A stretch of DNA of 64,000 nucleotides from Pseudomonas deceptionensis (GCF_900106095.1 NZ_FNUD01000002.1:1509501-1573500), one strand, 5' to 3'; shown: positions 9,172 to 19,276, counted from the stretch's first letter. Made by a program: numbers and translations. The notes: generated from the letters alone by a model not told the origin.

Positions 9172-9198
9172 AAAAAAACCCCGGCGAACCGGGGTTTT
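9172..9198 (-). terminator. Terminator of ppa
   Basis: Stem AAAACCCCGG / CCGGGGTTTT with a 4-base CGAA loop. On the minus strand it is followed by a run of seven T. It lies just downstream of ppa and shields the S24 regulator promoter. Confidence 0.9.
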
Positions 9199-9239
9199 CG
9201 AGTGAGTGAGGCCGGCGGCAAGCGCAGGCCGGCAATCAC

Positions 9240-9767
9240 TTAGCCTTTGTAGGCAGCAACCGACTTCATGATCTCGGTGCGGGCAGCTTCAGCATCGCCC
9301 CAACCTTCGATCTTCACCCATTTGCCTTTTTCGAGATCTTTGTAGTTCTCGAAGAAGTGCTGGATCTGCTGGATCAGCAGGGGTGGCAGGTCGGTGTACT
9401 CTTTCACGTCAACGTACAGCTGGGACAGCTTGTCGTGAGGCACTGCTACTACTTTGGCATCGCCGCCGCCGTCGTCAGTCATGTGCAGGATGCCAACCGG
9501 ACGAGCACGGATAACCGAACCTGGAGCAACCGGGTAAGGAGTTACAACCAGCACGTCCAGCGGATCACCGTCGTCAGCCAGGGTGTTCGGGATAAAGCCG
9601 TAGTTGGCCGGGTAGAACATCGGGGTAGCCATGAAGCGGTCAACGAACAGGCAGTCGCTGTCTTTGTCGATTTCATATTTGATCGGCGCGTGGTTAGCCG
9701 GAATCTCGATGGCGACGTAGATGTCATTCGGCAGGTCTTTGCCAGCCGGAATCTTGCTGTAGCTCAT
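9240..9767 (-). CDS. ppa: Inorganic pyrophosphatase (family I)
   Basis: 175-residue soluble enzyme that hydrolyses pyrophosphate to two phosphates, pulling biosynthetic reactions forward. The family signature DGDPLD is at residues 66-71, and the active-site Glu/Lys/Tyr-rich N-terminal part ([18 protein letters not shown]) is intact. A strong terminator follows. It lies downstream of mtfA and dedA on the same strand with a 100-base gap. Confidence 0.98.
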   Translation of the reverse strand: MSYSKIPAGKDLPNDIYVAIEIPANHAPIKYEIDKDSDCLFVDRFMATPMFYPANYGFIPNTLADDGDPLDVLVVTPYPVAPGSVIRARPVGILHMTDDGGGDAKVVAVPHDKLSQLYVDVKEYTDLPPLLIQQIQHFFENYKDLEKGKWVKIEGWGDAEAARTEIMKSVAAYKG

Positions 9768-9868
9768 TGGGCGGTGCCCCCGTTAGTAGGCCAGTTTGTT
9801 TGGCCGAGTTGACCAAAAAGTGGCGGCGATTATAGGCGTATTCCTATAACGACGTCACCCTTGGCCGA

Positions 9869-10681
9869 TCAGTGCTGTGCGCGGTATTGCGGGTGTTCGC
9901 TTTGCAGCTTTTGCAGGCGGGCCAGCGTGTCCTGACGATAGAACAGGCTGAGTTGTTGATAGACCAGCGGGTAAGCATGGCTCAGCAAGTCTGGCGCGCT
10001 GAAAAAATACTCGCTGGTGACCGCAAAGAACTCGGCCGGGTTTTCGGCCGCATACGGGTCGATCGGCGCGTGGTCGGGGTTGTGGTGATCGAGGTAGTGA
10101 TTGAGATGGTCGTAGGCCTGTTGCATGGCCTGCGTCCAGTCTTTGAAGTGCATGCTGCTGTGCAAGGGCGGCATGCCATTGGCAGCGCCATTGAGCATGT
10201 CCAGCTTGTGCGCCAGCTCGTGAATCACCAGGTTGTAACCTTCCCAGCCCCCGCTGGACAGCACGCCGGGCCAGGCCAGAATCACCGGGCCATGCTGCCA
10301 GGCTTCACCGCTGTGGGTGCCTTGCCACTCGTGTTCGACACCGCTGGAGTCGCGATGGCGCTGGGGGCTGATGAAGTCATCGGGGTAGAGCACGATTTCG
10401 TGAAAACCCTGATACCAGTCCAGGTCACCCAGGTTCAGCAGCGGTAATTGCGCCTGCGCGGCCAGCAGGAGCCGGCCTTCATCGGTCAGTTCAACCCCGG
10501 GCATGGGGGTCAGATGCTTGTCTTGCAGGAACAATACACTGCTGTCGCGCAGCCATTTGTCCTGCTCGTCATCCAGCCCGTCGAGAATGCTCAGCCGTTG
10601 GCGCACGTCATGCCACACGTCGGGCGCCACGGGGTGTTGCGCCAGAATCCGCTGGCGCCGCCATTCACTTAATGACCACAT
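9869..10681 (-). CDS. mtfA: MtfA-type zinc peptidase
   Basis: 270 residues with a gluzincin HExxH motif (H154-E155-x-x-H158 in VIHELAHKLD) and a downstream ENPAEFFAVTSEYFF segment that supplies the third zinc ligand Glu. MtfA (YeeI) in E. coli binds the glucose repressor Mlc and has aminopeptidase activity; whether Mlc is the partner in Pseudomonas is not known. It starts 16 bases after the DedA gene, so the two are probably co-transcribed, followed by ppa. Confidence 0.85.
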   Translation of the reverse strand: MWSLSEWRRQRILAQHPVAPDVWHDVRQRLSILDGLDDEQDKWLRDSSVLFLQDKHLTPMPGVELTDEGRLLLAAQAQLPLLNLGDLDWYQGFHEIVLYPDDFISPQRHRDSSGVEHEWQGTHSGEAWQHGPVILAWPGVLSSGGWEGYNLVIHELAHKLDMLNGAANGMPPLHSSMHFKDWTQAMQQAYDHLNHYLDHHNPDHAPIDPYAAENPAEFFAVTSEYFFSAPDLLSHAYPLVYQQLSLFYRQDTLARLQKLQSEHPQYRAQH

Positions 10682-10697
10682 GGTGGGCAGGTCCCGA

Positions 10698-11360
10698 TCA
10701 GGCTTTGGCTTTGGACGGGGTACGACCCATGCGGCTGCGGATCACGCCAATGATCATCGGCACCAGCGACAGCAGGATGATGCCCACCACCAGCAACGAC
10801 AGGTTCTTCTTGATGAACGGCACGTTGCCGAAGAAGTAACCCAGGGTCACCAGGCCGCCGACCCAAAGGATCGTGCCAAACACGCTGAACATAAAGAAGC
10901 GCGGGTAGAACATGCGGGCCACACCGGCAACAAACGGGGCGAAGGTGCGGAAAATCGGCAGGAAGCGCGCCATGGTTACGGTTTTACCGCCATGACGTTC
11001 GTAGAAGTCGTGGGTTTTTTCCAGGTAGTCGCGGCGGAAGATCTTCGAGTTCGGGTTGCTGAAGAGTTTTTCGCCCACCGTTCGTCCGATGACATAGTTG
11101 GTACTGTCACCCATGATCGCGGCAAGCATCAGCAGCCCGCCGAGCAGCACGGGGTCCATGCCGCCGCCTGCAGCTACGGCACCAGCGATGAAGAGCAGCG
11201 AATCACCCGGCAAGAACGGCATGACCACCAGGCCGGTTTCGCAAAAGATCACCAGAAACAGGATGGCGTAGATCCATGGCCCGTAATTGTTTACCAGCAT
11301 GTCGAGGTACACATCGAGGTGCAGGATAATGTCGATCGGGTTGAAATCCATGTAAAGCAC
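10698..11360 (-). CDS. DedA family membrane protein
   Basis: 220 residues with about five membrane segments and the DedA hallmarks [13 protein letters not shown] and [14 protein letters not shown] [17 protein letters not shown]. DedA proteins are linked to undecaprenyl-phosphate or phospholipid flipping, membrane potential and cell division. First gene of the dedA-mtfA unit leading to ppa. A second DedA domain occurs in this window fused to a PAP2 phosphatase (25892-27208). Confidence 0.9.
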   Translation of the reverse strand: MLYMDFNPIDIILHLDVYLDMLVNNYGPWIYAILFLVIFCETGLVVMPFLPGDSLLFIAGAVAAGGGMDPVLLGGLLMLAAIMGDSTNYVIGRTVGEKLFSNPNSKIFRRDYLEKTHDFYERHGGKTVTMARFLPIFRTFAPFVAGVARMFYPRFFMFSVFGTILWVGGLVTLGYFFGNVPFIKKNLSLLVVGIILLSLVPMIIGVIRSRMGRTPSKAKA

Positions 11361-11532
11361 CTGTGTTGATGACCCGGCTCTGCAGGTCTGTGCGGGTAGG
11401 GAGACGTAGTTAACTACAACGAATGTAGTTTTTTCGTACTTTTTAAAAGAATCGGATTATACGGATTGAGACAAATTCTGCTGATTGAGTTTGTAGCGAA
11501 GCGTGTATTGAATTTCCAGCTGTTCAAAATGT

Positions 11533-11622
11533 GTAGCCGCTAAGGAGCGAGGCGAGGCTGCGACAAGGGTCGCAAGCACAGAAAGATACTCCAGCTGTGG
11601 GAGCGAGCCGGCTCGCTCCCAC
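11533..11622. repeat. Two different REP elements side by side (dedA-eutC gap)
   Basis: A single GTAGCCGCT...GGCTGCGAC REP (from 11533) is followed by a compact perfect palindrome of the other type, GTGGGAGCGAGCC / GGCTCGCTCCCAC (11597-11622). The gap 11361-11635 holds no gene; next to dedA it carries an AT-rich probable promoter (11405-11470). Confidence 0.8.
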
Positions 11623-11635
11623 GGGGGCTTGATCG

Positions 11636-12445
11636 TTACTCGCCCTTGAGCAAGAAATTTTCGCTGGGGGCACCCACGTCCAGCGTTTGCACCTGGGCTT
11701 CATCTTTCAAATTGACGCCCGATAATTGCCGACGGCAGGCTTCGCGCATCAGGTACGCAAGCCGATGGGCGGCCATGCCATAGCTCAGGCCTTCGAGGCG
11801 CACATTGGAGATGCAGTTGCGATAGGCGTCGGTCAGGCCGACCTTGGGCGCGTAGGTGAAATACAGCCCCAGGCTGTCCGGTGAGCTGAGGCCCGGGCGT
11901 TCCCCGATCAGCATCACCACCATCCGGGCGCCCAGCAGTTCGCCGATCTCGTCGGCCACGGCAACGCGGCCTTGCTCGACCAGTATCACTGGCGACAGTG
12001 ACCAGCCCTCGGCCGCTGTGTGCTCTTCCATGCGTGCCAAAAAGGGCAGGGTGTGGCGATGAACGGCCAGCGCGGACAAGCCATCGGCAACCACCACGGC
12101 CACATCGATGCCCCCCGGGAAGGCCTGCGCGTGGTCACGCAGTTGTTGGGCCGAGGCCTCATTGAGCTTGCGGCCCAGGTCGGGGCGTTGCAGGTAGCTG
12201 TGACGGTCAACCGCGGCGCTGTGCAGCAACAGGCTTTCGCGGCCGCGCTCGGTCAGCTGTGCGCTTAAACCCGGGTGATCGAAGGGCAGGTGGACGGCAT
12301 CGCGGGCCTGGGCGTGGGCGAATTGAAAATCCAGCTGGGCCTGGGTCGGCATGCTGGTGCCGGTGCGTCCCAGGGCAATGCGTGCAGGGGTCAGGCGGCG
12401 CAGTTCCAGCCACGGGTTGAGGCTGTCGGTAGGGGTGTCGGCCAT
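11636..12445 (-). CDS. eutC: Ethanolamine ammonia-lyase small subunit
   Basis: 269 residues. With EutB it forms the adenosylcobalamin-dependent lyase that splits ethanolamine into acetaldehyde and ammonia. Family segments [12 protein letters not shown] [31 protein letters not shown] and [20 protein letters not shown] (cobalamin-contact region) are present. The ATG at 12445 lies 2 bases after the eutB stop and has a GGGAGGA ribosome site inside eutB; a longer in-frame extension into eutB is not needed. Last gene of the eat-eutB-eutC run. Confidence 0.95.
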   Translation of the reverse strand: MADTPTDSLNPWLELRRLTPARIALGRTGTSMPTQAQLDFQFAHAQARDAVHLPFDHPGLSAQLTERGRESLLLHSAAVDRHSYLQRPDLGRKLNEASAQQLRDHAQAFPGGIDVAVVVADGLSALAVHRHTLPFLARMEEHTAAEGWSLSPVILVEQGRVAVADEIGELLGARMVVMLIGERPGLSSPDSLGLYFTYAPKVGLTDAYRNCISNVRLEGLSYGMAAHRLAYLMREACRRQLSGVNLKDEAQVQTLDVGAPSENFLLKGE

Positions 12446-12447
12446 GC

Positions 12448-13848
12448 TTAACGTCCTCCCAAGTGGGCCAGTGCCTGGCGAAACGCGGGCGGCAGTTGAT
12501 GCCCGAACTCGATCCGGCCATCGGACTGGGTGAAGATACCCACCTTGCTCAGCCATTGTTCAAACTCGGGCGCCGGCTTGAGGCCCAGGGTTTTGCGCGC
12601 ATACAGGGCGTCATGAAATGAGGTGGTCTGGTAGTTGAGCATGATGTCGTCCGACCCCGGGATGCCCATGATGAAGTTGATCCCGGCCACGCCGAGCAGC
12701 GTCAGCAGGTTGTCCATGTCGTCCTGATCGGCTTCGGCGTGGTTGGTGTAGCAGATGTCGCAACCCATCGGTACGCCGAGCAGCTTGCCGCAGAAGTGGT
12801 CTTCCAGCCCGGCGCGGATGATCTGCTTGCCGTTGTACAGGTACTCGGGGCCGATAAAACCGACCACCGTATTGACCAGAAACGGTTTGAAATGCCGTGC
12901 TACGGCGTAGGCGCGGGTTTCGCAGGTTTGCTGGTCTACCCCGAAGTGGGCGTTGGCCGACAGCGCGCTGCCCTGGCCGGTTTCGAAATACATCAGGTTG
13001 TTGCCCAGCGTGCCGCGGTTGAGGCTCAAGCCTGCTTCGTAGCCTTCCTGCAAGACATTCAGATTGATCCCGAAACTGGCATTGGCCGCTTCGGTGCCGG
13101 CAATCGACTGAAACACCAGGTCCAGCGGAACGCCGCGGTTGATCGCTTCGATTGAGGTGGTGACGTGGGTCAGCACGCAGGATTGGGTCGGGATTTCGTA
13201 GCGCTGAATGATTGCATCGAGCATGTTCAGCAAGTCGCAGATCGAGGCGATGCTGTCGGTGGCCGGATTGATGCCAATCATGGCGTCGCCGTTGCCGTAC
13301 AGCAGGCCGTCGAGAATGCTCGCGGCAATCCCGGCCGGGTCGTCGGTGGGGTGGTTGGGTTGCAGGCGGGTCGAAAGCCGTCCACGCAGGCCCATGGTGC
13401 CGCGAAACCGGGTAATCACCCGAATCTTCTGCGCTACCAGAATCAGGTCCTGTACCCGCATGATCTTGGACACGGCGGCAGCCATTTCCGGAGTCAGTCC
13501 GGGCGCGAGGGCGCGCAGGCTGTGCTCGTCGGCCGCGTCACTGAGCAGCCAGTCGCGAAAACCGCCCACCGTCAGGTGGCTGACCGGGGCGAAGGCCTGC
13601 GGGTCATGGCTGTCGATAATCAACCGGGTGACTTCGTCGGACTCGTAAGGGATCAGCACTTCTTGCAGGAAATACGCGAGCGGGATGTCAGCCAGAGCCA
13701 TTTGTGCTGCGACACGCTCACCGTCATTCAGTGCGGCCACGCCGGCCAGAAAGTCCCCGGAGCGCGCCGGGCTGGCTTTGGCCATTACATCTTTGAGGCT
13801 GTCGAAACGGTAGGTCTGGGTGCCAACCGCATGAGAGAAAGTTGCCAT
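12448..13848 (-). CDS. eutB: Ethanolamine ammonia-lyase large subunit
   Basis: 466 residues, catalytic TIM-barrel subunit of EutBC. Conserved runs include [36 protein letters not shown], the [13 protein letters not shown] region and [22 protein letters not shown]. There are no microcompartment shell genes nearby, so this is the simple cytosolic ethanolamine pathway: lyase, then NAD-dependent aldehyde oxidation. The ribosome site GGAG is 8 bases before the ATG. An in-frame-independent hairpin lies in the gap to eat. Confidence 0.97.
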   Translation of the reverse strand: MATFSHAVGTQTYRFDSLKDVMAKASPARSGDFLAGVAALNDGERVAAQMALADIPLAYFLQEVLIPYESDEVTRLIIDSHDPQAFAPVSHLTVGGFRDWLLSDAADEHSLRALAPGLTPEMAAAVSKIMRVQDLILVAQKIRVITRFRGTMGLRGRLSTRLQPNHPTDDPAGIAASILDGLLYGNGDAMIGINPATDSIASICDLLNMLDAIIQRYEIPTQSCVLTHVTTSIEAINRGVPLDLVFQSIAGTEAANASFGINLNVLQEGYEAGLSLNRGTLGNNLMYFETGQGSALSANAHFGVDQQTCETRAYAVARHFKPFLVNTVVGFIGPEYLYNGKQIIRAGLEDHFCGKLLGVPMGCDICYTNHAEADQDDMDNLLTLLGVAGINFIMGIPGSDDIMLNYQTTSFHDALYARKTLGLKPAPEFEQWLSKVGIFTQSDGRIEFGHQLPPAFRQALAHLGGR

Positions 13849-13864
13849 ACAGGGTGCTCCATGA

Positions 13865-13887
13865 CGCCAGGCGCAGCGCGCCTGGCG
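13865..13887 (-). promoter_or_regulatory. Hairpin between eat and eutB
   Basis: Perfect 9-base stem (CGCCAGGCG / CGCCTGGCG, 5-base loop) in the 52-base eat-eutB gap, with no T-run. Likely an mRNA stabiliser or processing site that sets the eat:eutB ratio rather than a terminator. Confidence 0.45.
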
Positions 13888-13900
13888 GGATTCTCAGCGG

Positions 13901-15346
13901 TTAGTGCAAGGCTTTTTCGGCCTGTTGGATTGCCGCGAATTCCTCTTCGGGCGTACCGGCCACCAGGTGATGCCGACTGTAGAACGCAAAGTAGGCAATT
14001 AATATGGCATAGATCACGGCCGCGCCAATCACCACGCGCGGGTCCACCAAAAAGCCGGCCACTACCGCGACGCAAGCGAGCACCAACGCGATGCCTGAAG
14101 TGAAAATGCCGCCCGGCGTGCGATATGGACGGTCCATTTTGGGGCGACGAATGCGCAAGGTGATGTGCGCGGCCATCATCAACACGTAGGAAATGGTCGC
14201 GCCAAACACCGCCACCAGGATCAGCAAGTCGCCTTGCCCGGTCAACGACAGGCCAAAACCGATAATGCCGGGAATGATCAAGGCCAGGACTGGCGCTTTG
14301 CTCTTGTTGGTTTCGGACAGTTTGCGCGGCAAGTAGCCTGCGCGGGACAGGGCGAAGATCTGACGCGAGTAGGCGTAAATGATCGAGAAGAAGCTGGCAA
14401 TCAGCCCGGCCAGGCCCACCAGATTCACAAAGCTGCCCATCCAGGTCGAGCCGCCGTAGGCTTTGCTCAGCGCTTCAACCAGCGGGTTGCCCGAGGCCAT
14501 CAGGTGATGCGCGCCCGCAGCGCCCGGGCCAATCACCAGAATCAGCAAGGCGAAGGTCACCAGCACCAACATGGCACCGATCAGGCCGCGAGGCAGGTCG
14601 CGTTTGGGGTTTTTGGTTTCTTCTGCGGCCAGTGGTACGCCTTCGACGGCAAGGAAAAACCAGATTGCATAGGGGATGGCTGCCCACACGCCCACATAGC
14701 CGAACGGCAGGAAAGCGCTGGCGCCCTTGGCCTCGGTCACCGGGATGTCCAACAGGTTGGCGACACTGAAGTGCGGCACCATCGAGACCAAGAAAACGCC
14801 CAGTGCAATGGCGGCCACGGCGGTGATGATAAACATCAGCTTGAGCGCTTCACCGACCCCGAAGATGTGGATGCCGATAAATATGATGTAGAACGCCAGA
14901 TAGATCATCCAGCCGCCAATACCGAATAGCGACTCGCAATAAGCACCGATGAATACGGCAATGGCAGCGGGTGCGATGGCGTATTCGATCAGGATCGCGG
15001 TGCCGGTCAGAAAGCCGCCCCAGGGCCCGAAAGCGCTGCGGGCAAAGCCATAACCGCCGCCGGCGGTGGGGATCATCGACGACAGCTCGGCCAGCGAAAA
15101 GCACATGCACAAGTACATGGTGGCCATCAGCAATGTGGCAATAAACATCCCGCCCCAGCCGCCTTGGGCCAGGCCGAAGTTCCAGCCGGCGTAGTCGCCG
15201 GAGATCACATAGGCAACGCCCAGGCCCACCAGCAGGACCCAGCCGGCTGCGCCTTTTTTCAGTTCTCGTTGTTGGAAATATTCGGAGCCGACTTTTTCAA
15301 AGTCGACAGAGGATGCCGCCGGAGCGGCAGTAGGTTCGCTAGGCAT
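13901..15346 (-). CDS. eat: Ethanolamine permease (APC superfamily)
   Basis: 481 residues with 12 predicted membrane segments and APC-family motifs (TLLMATMYLCMCFSLAELSSMIPTAGGGYGFARSAFGPWGG; GLAGLIASFFSIIYAYSRQIFALSRAGYLP). It carries out proton-coupled or exchange uptake of ethanolamine. It heads the eat-eutB-eutC run, and a -24/-12 promoter lies about 50 bases before its start. Neighbouring genes make the substrate assignment firm. Confidence 0.92.
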   Translation of the reverse strand: MPSEPTAAPAASSVDFEKVGSEYFQQRELKKGAAGWVLLVGLGVAYVISGDYAGWNFGLAQGGWGGMFIATLLMATMYLCMCFSLAELSSMIPTAGGGYGFARSAFGPWGGFLTGTAILIEYAIAPAAIAVFIGAYCESLFGIGGWMIYLAFYIIFIGIHIFGVGEALKLMFIITAVAAIALGVFLVSMVPHFSVANLLDIPVTEAKGASAFLPFGYVGVWAAIPYAIWFFLAVEGVPLAAEETKNPKRDLPRGLIGAMLVLVTFALLILVIGPGAAGAHHLMASGNPLVEALSKAYGGSTWMGSFVNLVGLAGLIASFFSIIYAYSRQIFALSRAGYLPRKLSETNKSKAPVLALIIPGIIGFGLSLTGQGDLLILVAVFGATISYVLMMAAHITLRIRRPKMDRPYRTPGGIFTSGIALVLACVAVVAGFLVDPRVVIGAAVIYAILIAYFAFYSRHHLVAGTPEEEFAAIQQAEKALH

Positions 15347-15396
15347 GAGAATTCACCTGTTCTTTTATAGTTTGAGAAAATATGACAGGGAGTAAA

Positions 15397-15411
15397 GCAA
15401 GAGCCGGGCCA
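15397..15411 (-). promoter_or_regulatory. Sigma-54 (-24/-12) promoter of eat-eutBC
   Basis: On the minus strand TGGCCCGGCTCTTGC: GG and GC are exactly 10 bases apart as in TGGCAC-N5-TTGC. The -12 GC is 51 bases upstream of the eat ATG. It matches the element upstream of the aldehyde dehydrogenase and fits control by the adjacent enhancer-binding protein EatR. A CCGGGCC/GGCCCGG inverted repeat overlaps the -24 side. Confidence 0.75.
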
Positions 15412-15443
15412 TGGGCCCGGTATAGAGCAGTTGATACCCCGTT

Positions 15444-15469
15444 GTGGGAGCGAGCCTGCTCGCTCCCAC
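15444..15469. repeat. Single compact REP palindrome (exaC-eat gap)
   Basis: GTGGGAGCGAGCC..GCTCGCTCCCAC palindrome lying between the aldehyde dehydrogenase stop and the eat promoter; it could act as a 3' hairpin for the dehydrogenase mRNA. Confidence 0.75.
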
Positions 15470-15481
15470 TGGGTTACGGGG

Positions 15482-17002
15482 TTAGAAGAAGCCCAGCGGG
15501 TTGATGTCGTAGCTCACCAGCAGGTTTTTGGTCTGTTGGTAGTGGTCGAGCATCATCTTGTGGGTTTCACGGCCGACACCGGATTTTTTGTAGCCACCGA
15601 ACGCGGCGTGCGCCGGGTACAGGTGGTAGCAGTTGGTCCAGACGCGACCGGCCTTGATTGCGCGGCCCATGCGGTAGGCGCGGTTGATATCGCGGGTCCA
15701 CAGGCCGGCACCCAGGCCGAACTCAGTGTCGTTGGCAATCGCCAGCGCTTCGGCTTCGTCCTTGAAGGTGGTGATGCTGACCACCGGGCCAAAGATTTCT
15801 TCCTGGAACACGCGCATTTTGTTGGTGCCCTTGAGCAGCGTCGGCTGGATGTAATAGCCGGTTGCCAGGTCGCCTTCGAGTTTCGCCACCTGGCCGCCGG
15901 TCAGCAGCTCGGCGCCTTCAGCCTTGGCGATTTCAAGGTAGGACAGGATCTTGTCGAACTGCTGCTCGGACGCCTGGGCGCCCACCATGGTGTCGGTGTC
16001 CAGCGGGTCGCCGCGTTTGATCGACTCAACTTTCTTCATCACCACTTTCATGAAGTCGTCGTAGATCGATTCCTGAATCAGTGCGCGGGACGGGCAGGTG
16101 CAGACTTCGCCCTGGTTGAAGAACGCCAGCACCAGACCTTCTGCGGCCTTCTCAATAAAGGTCGGCTCGGCCTGCATGATGTCTTCGAAGAAGATGTTCG
16201 GCGATTTGCCGCCCAGCTCAACGGTGGACGGGATGATGTTCTCGGCGGCACATTTCATGATGTGCGAGCCCACTGGCGTGGAGCCGGTGAAGGCGATTTT
16301 GGCAATGCGCTTGCTGGTGGCCAGCGCTTCGCCCGCTTCCTTGCCGAAACCTTGCACCACGTTGAGGACGCCAGGTGGCAGCAGGTCGCCGATCAGCTCC
16401 ATCAGTACGGTGATGCTCAGCGGGGTTTGTTCGGCGGGCTTGAGCACCACGCAGTTACCGGCAGCCAGCGCAGGGGCGAGTTTCCAGGCGGCCATCAGCA
16501 GCGGGAAGTTCCACGGGATGATCTGCCCGACCACGCCCAGCGGTTCGTGAATGTGGTACGCCACAGTGTTGCCGTCGATTTCGGCAGCGCTGCCTTCCTG
16601 GGCGCGGATGCAACCGGCGTAATAACGGAAGTGGTCGGCGGCCAGCGGTACGTCGGCGTTCAGGGTTTCGCGGACGGCTTTGCCGTTGTCCCAGGTTTCG
16701 GTCACGGCCAGCAGTTCGAGGTTCTGTTCGATGCGATCAGCTATTTTCAGCAGCACCAGCGAACGTGCCTGCACTGAAGTCGCGCCCCAGGCGTCGGCAG
16801 CGGCGTGGGCTGCGTCGAGGGCTTTGTCGATGTCTTCTGCGGTTGAACGCGGGAATTCGGCGATGGCTTTGCCGTTCACAGGCGAGGTATTGGTGAAGTA
16901 CTGGCCTTTGACGGGCGCCACGAATTCGCCGCCGATGTAGTTACCGTAGCGGCTCTTGAACGAGACGATCGAGCCTTCAGTACCGGGTTGTGCGTAACGC
17001 AT
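15482..17002 (-). CDS. exaC: NAD-dependent aldehyde dehydrogenase (acetaldehyde, ethanolamine pathway)
   Basis: 506 residues. Catalytic Glu262 in [10 protein letters not shown] and Cys301 in NQGEVCTC, with the NAD-binding FTGSTPVG stretch near 239. It oxidises the acetaldehyde released by EutBC to acetate; its orthologue in P. aeruginosa is the ExaC/PA4022-type enzyme. It is transcribed separately from eat-eutBC, from a sigma-54 promoter about 55-65 bases upstream of its ATG, divergent from the activator gene. Confidence 0.9.
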   Translation of the reverse strand: MRYAQPGTEGSIVSFKSRYGNYIGGEFVAPVKGQYFTNTSPVNGKAIAEFPRSTAEDIDKALDAAHAAADAWGATSVQARSLVLLKIADRIEQNLELLAVTETWDNGKAVRETLNADVPLAADHFRYYAGCIRAQEGSAAEIDGNTVAYHIHEPLGVVGQIIPWNFPLLMAAWKLAPALAAGNCVVLKPAEQTPLSITVLMELIGDLLPPGVLNVVQGFGKEAGEALATSKRIAKIAFTGSTPVGSHIMKCAAENIIPSTVELGGKSPNIFFEDIMQAEPTFIEKAAEGLVLAFFNQGEVCTCPSRALIQESIYDDFMKVVMKKVESIKRGDPLDTDTMVGAQASEQQFDKILSYLEIAKAEGAELLTGGQVAKLEGDLATGYYIQPTLLKGTNKMRVFQEEIFGPVVSITTFKDEAEALAIANDTEFGLGAGLWTRDINRAYRMGRAIKAGRVWTNCYHLYPAHAAFGGYKKSGVGRETHKMMLDHYQQTKNLLVSYDINPLGFF

Positions 17003-17067
17003 GGTGTGTGTCTCCTGGCTTTATTGTGCTTATGGGAGGACGCGCTGTGGCGCTGACACAAGCAGGA

Positions 17068-17082
17068 GCAAGGGTTGGGCCA
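17068..17082 (-). promoter_or_regulatory. Sigma-54 (-24/-12) promoter of the aldehyde dehydrogenase
   Basis: On the minus strand TGGCCCAACCCTTGC, with GG and GC 10 bases apart. It shares the TGGCCC start and CTTGC end with the eat element. The -12 element is 66 bases before the start codon at 17002. Confidence 0.75.
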
Positions 17083-17171
17083 AATTGCCAGAGCCCATGT
17101 AAACAGAGGCTTTCAGGGTTTTTTACAGGGGGCGGCGCAGGGTGGCTGTGGCAGTACTGGCACAGTGGGAG

Positions 17172-17186
17172 TGACAGTTTGTGTCA
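17172..17186. promoter_or_regulatory. Possible EatR upstream activator site
   Basis: Inverted repeat TGACA-N5-TGTCA about 90 bases upstream of the aldehyde dehydrogenase -24/-12 promoter, within the 344-base divergent region 17003-17346. The position suits an enhancer site, but the arms are short and no second perfect copy is obvious; TGAC-N6-GTCA at 17203 is weaker. Confidence 0.35.
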
Positions 17187-17346
17187 AAGGCGATACGGGC
17201 GATGACCGGTGAGTCAGTTCGCGATTGCAATGGGCTGTATGCAAGAGGATGCTGGGCGTTCGGTTTGGACAGGATCTGTGTTGCCGCTGAGGCTGGTTTG
17301 CCTCTGCCGAGCGCCAGACCACCGACAGAGCGGAGAACAATAAGAA

Positions 17347-19233
17347 ATGCACAGTACCGATTTGAGCCGTCACGCACGGCAAGTCATTGATGTCACCCAG
17401 GGCCACCCTCAAGGGTGTGACCCGTCCATCGTTCGCTCCTGGCAACGCTGCCTGGAGGACTACCATTTAGATCCTGCGCAAACCATCGCCCCGACCGTGC
17501 TTGAGCAGGGTCGTATTCTCGAAGGGCGCGAGCGTTTGCAGCAGGTGCTGAAAATCGCCGGGCACGAAATGAACTGCCTGCATCAGCAGCTCTCCGGTGC
17601 CGGGCATGCGGTGCTGCTGACCGATGCCCGCGGCGTCATCCTCAACTGTGTCACCGCCCCGGCCGAGCGCAAGGTGTTCGAGCGGGCCGGATTGTGGCTG
17701 GGGGCGGACTGGAGCGAAGCCCGCGAGGGCACCAACGGCATCGGCACTTGCCTGGTCGAGCGCCAGGCGCTGACCATTCATCAGGACGAACACTTTCGCG
17801 GTCGCCATACCGGGCTGACCTGCTCGGCCAGCCCGGTGTTTGACCCCCAGGGCGAGTTGCTGGCGGTGCTCGACGTGTCTTCGGCGCGCCATGACACTTC
17901 ACGCCAGAGCCAGTTTCACACCATGGCGCTGGTCAACCTTTCAGCCAAGATCATCGAGAACAGCTACTTTCTGGGGCATTTCGAAAACCAGTGGTTGCTG
18001 CGCTTTCATCTGCAGGCGCAATCGATCGGCCTGTTCAGTGAGGGCATGCTGGCGTTCGATGGCGACGGGGTCATTTGTGCGGTCAACCAGAGTGCCCTGA
18101 ACCTGCTGGGCCATGTGCGCGGCGGTTTGCTTGGGCAGTTGGTCGACAGCGTTTTCGATTGCCCGCGTGATGATCTTTTCGCCCGAGCCAGCACCCAGGC
18201 CAGTACTACTTGGCCACTACGCACCCGTGACGGGCGTCGACTGTTTGCTGCATTACGCGGCCAGCCGCGGCGGGTGCCCGCGCCGGTCGCCGTGCAACCT
18301 GAGCCGCAGCGCCCGCGCCTGAGCGGGATTTGCATGGGGGACGAGGCCCTGCAGGTGGACTTTCGCCGTGCGTTGCGTGTGTTTGAACGCGATGTGCCGC
18401 TGTTGGTCAATGGCGAAACCGGCTCCGGCAAAGAAGCCTTTGCCAAAGCCGTGCATCAGGCCAGTTTGCGCAGCAGCAAACCTTTCGTGGCACTCAACTG
18501 TGCGTCCATTCCGGAGAGCCTGATCGAGAGCGAGCTGTTCGGTTATCGCGGCGGCAGTTTTACCGGGGCCCGCAAGGAGGGCATGCAGGGCAAGCTGCAA
18601 CAGGCCGATGGCGGCACCTTGTTCCTGGACGAAATCGGCGACATGCCGCTGGCGTTGCAAACCCGTCTGTTAAGAGTGCTCGAAGACCGCCTGGTGGTGC
18701 CGATTGGCGGCGAGCCGCTGGCGGTTGACGTGCGCATCATCAGCGCCACGCACCGCAACCTGCTGGAACGGGTAGCCGACGGCAGTTTTCGCGAGGACTT
18801 GTATTACCGGCTAAACGGGCTGGAAGTGGGGCTGCCTGCCTTGCGTGAGCGAACGGACAAGTCGCAATTGCTGGATTTCCTACTGGCCGAAGAAGCCGCC
18901 GATCAACAGGTGATGCTCAGCGCTGCGGCGCGTCAGGCACTGCTGGACTTCACATGGCCGGGTAACGTACGCCAGTTGCGCAATGTGCTGCGCACCCTGG
19001 CGGCGCTGTGTGAAGACGGGTCGATCGAGTTCGACGACTTGCCCGCCAACATTCGTCTGGCACCGTCCAGATCCCCTGAGCCTTCCGAGCGCCCGCTGGA
19101 AGATGCCGAGAGGTCGGCTTTGTTGGGTGTGCTGGAACTGCACCGCTGGCACATGACCCATGCCGCCGAACAGTTGGGCGTCAGCCGCAACACCCTCTAT
19201 AGAAAGCTGCGCAAGCATGGGATCGAGCGTTAG
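17347..19233 (+). CDS. eatR: Sigma-54-dependent activator EatR (AcoR-like)
   Basis: 628 residues. An N-terminal GAF-type sensor (about 60-200, with LTDARGVILN and ARGGTNGIGTCL-like EGTNGIGTCLVERQ) is followed by a second PAS-like stretch, an AAA+ domain (about 325-555: Walker A GETGSGKE; DEIGDMPL) and a Fis-type helix-turn-helix ending AEQLGVSRNTLYRKLRKHGI. The sigma-54 contact loop reads GSFTGA (403-408) in place of the usual GAFTGA. It should activate eat-eutBC and the aldehyde dehydrogenase on ethanolamine or acetaldehyde; the two -24/-12 promoters support this. Confidence 0.88.
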   Translation: MHSTDLSRHARQVIDVTQGHPQGCDPSIVRSWQRCLEDYHLDPAQTIAPTVLEQGRILEGRERLQQVLKIAGHEMNCLHQQLSGAGHAVLLTDARGVILNCVTAPAERKVFERAGLWLGADWSEAREGTNGIGTCLVERQALTIHQDEHFRGRHTGLTCSASPVFDPQGELLAVLDVSSARHDTSRQSQFHTMALVNLSAKIIENSYFLGHFENQWLLRFHLQAQSIGLFSEGMLAFDGDGVICAVNQSALNLLGHVRGGLLGQLVDSVFDCPRDDLFARASTQASTTWPLRTRDGRRLFAALRGQPRRVPAPVAVQPEPQRPRLSGICMGDEALQVDFRRALRVFERDVPLLVNGETGSGKEAFAKAVHQASLRSSKPFVALNCASIPESLIESELFGYRGGSFTGARKEGMQGKLQQADGGTLFLDEIGDMPLALQTRLLRVLEDRLVVPIGGEPLAVDVRIISATHRNLLERVADGSFREDLYYRLNGLEVGLPALRERTDKSQLLDFLLAEEAADQQVMLSAAARQALLDFTWPGNVRQLRNVLRTLAALCEDGSIEFDDLPANIRLAPSRSPEPSERPLEDAERSALLGVLELHRWHMTHAAEQLGVSRNTLYRKLRKHGIER

Positions 19234-19254
19234 AGCCCAAAGTCCCTCACACCA

Positions 19255-19276
19255 ACCCTCTCCCCCGGGAGAGGGT
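19255..19276. repeat. Palindrome ACCCTCTCCC / GGGAGAGGGT
   Basis: 10-base arms with a 2-base centre, just after eatR and followed by GGGTTTT on the plus strand. Such sequences recur in pseudomonad genomes; it could end eatR transcription. Confidence 0.6.
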
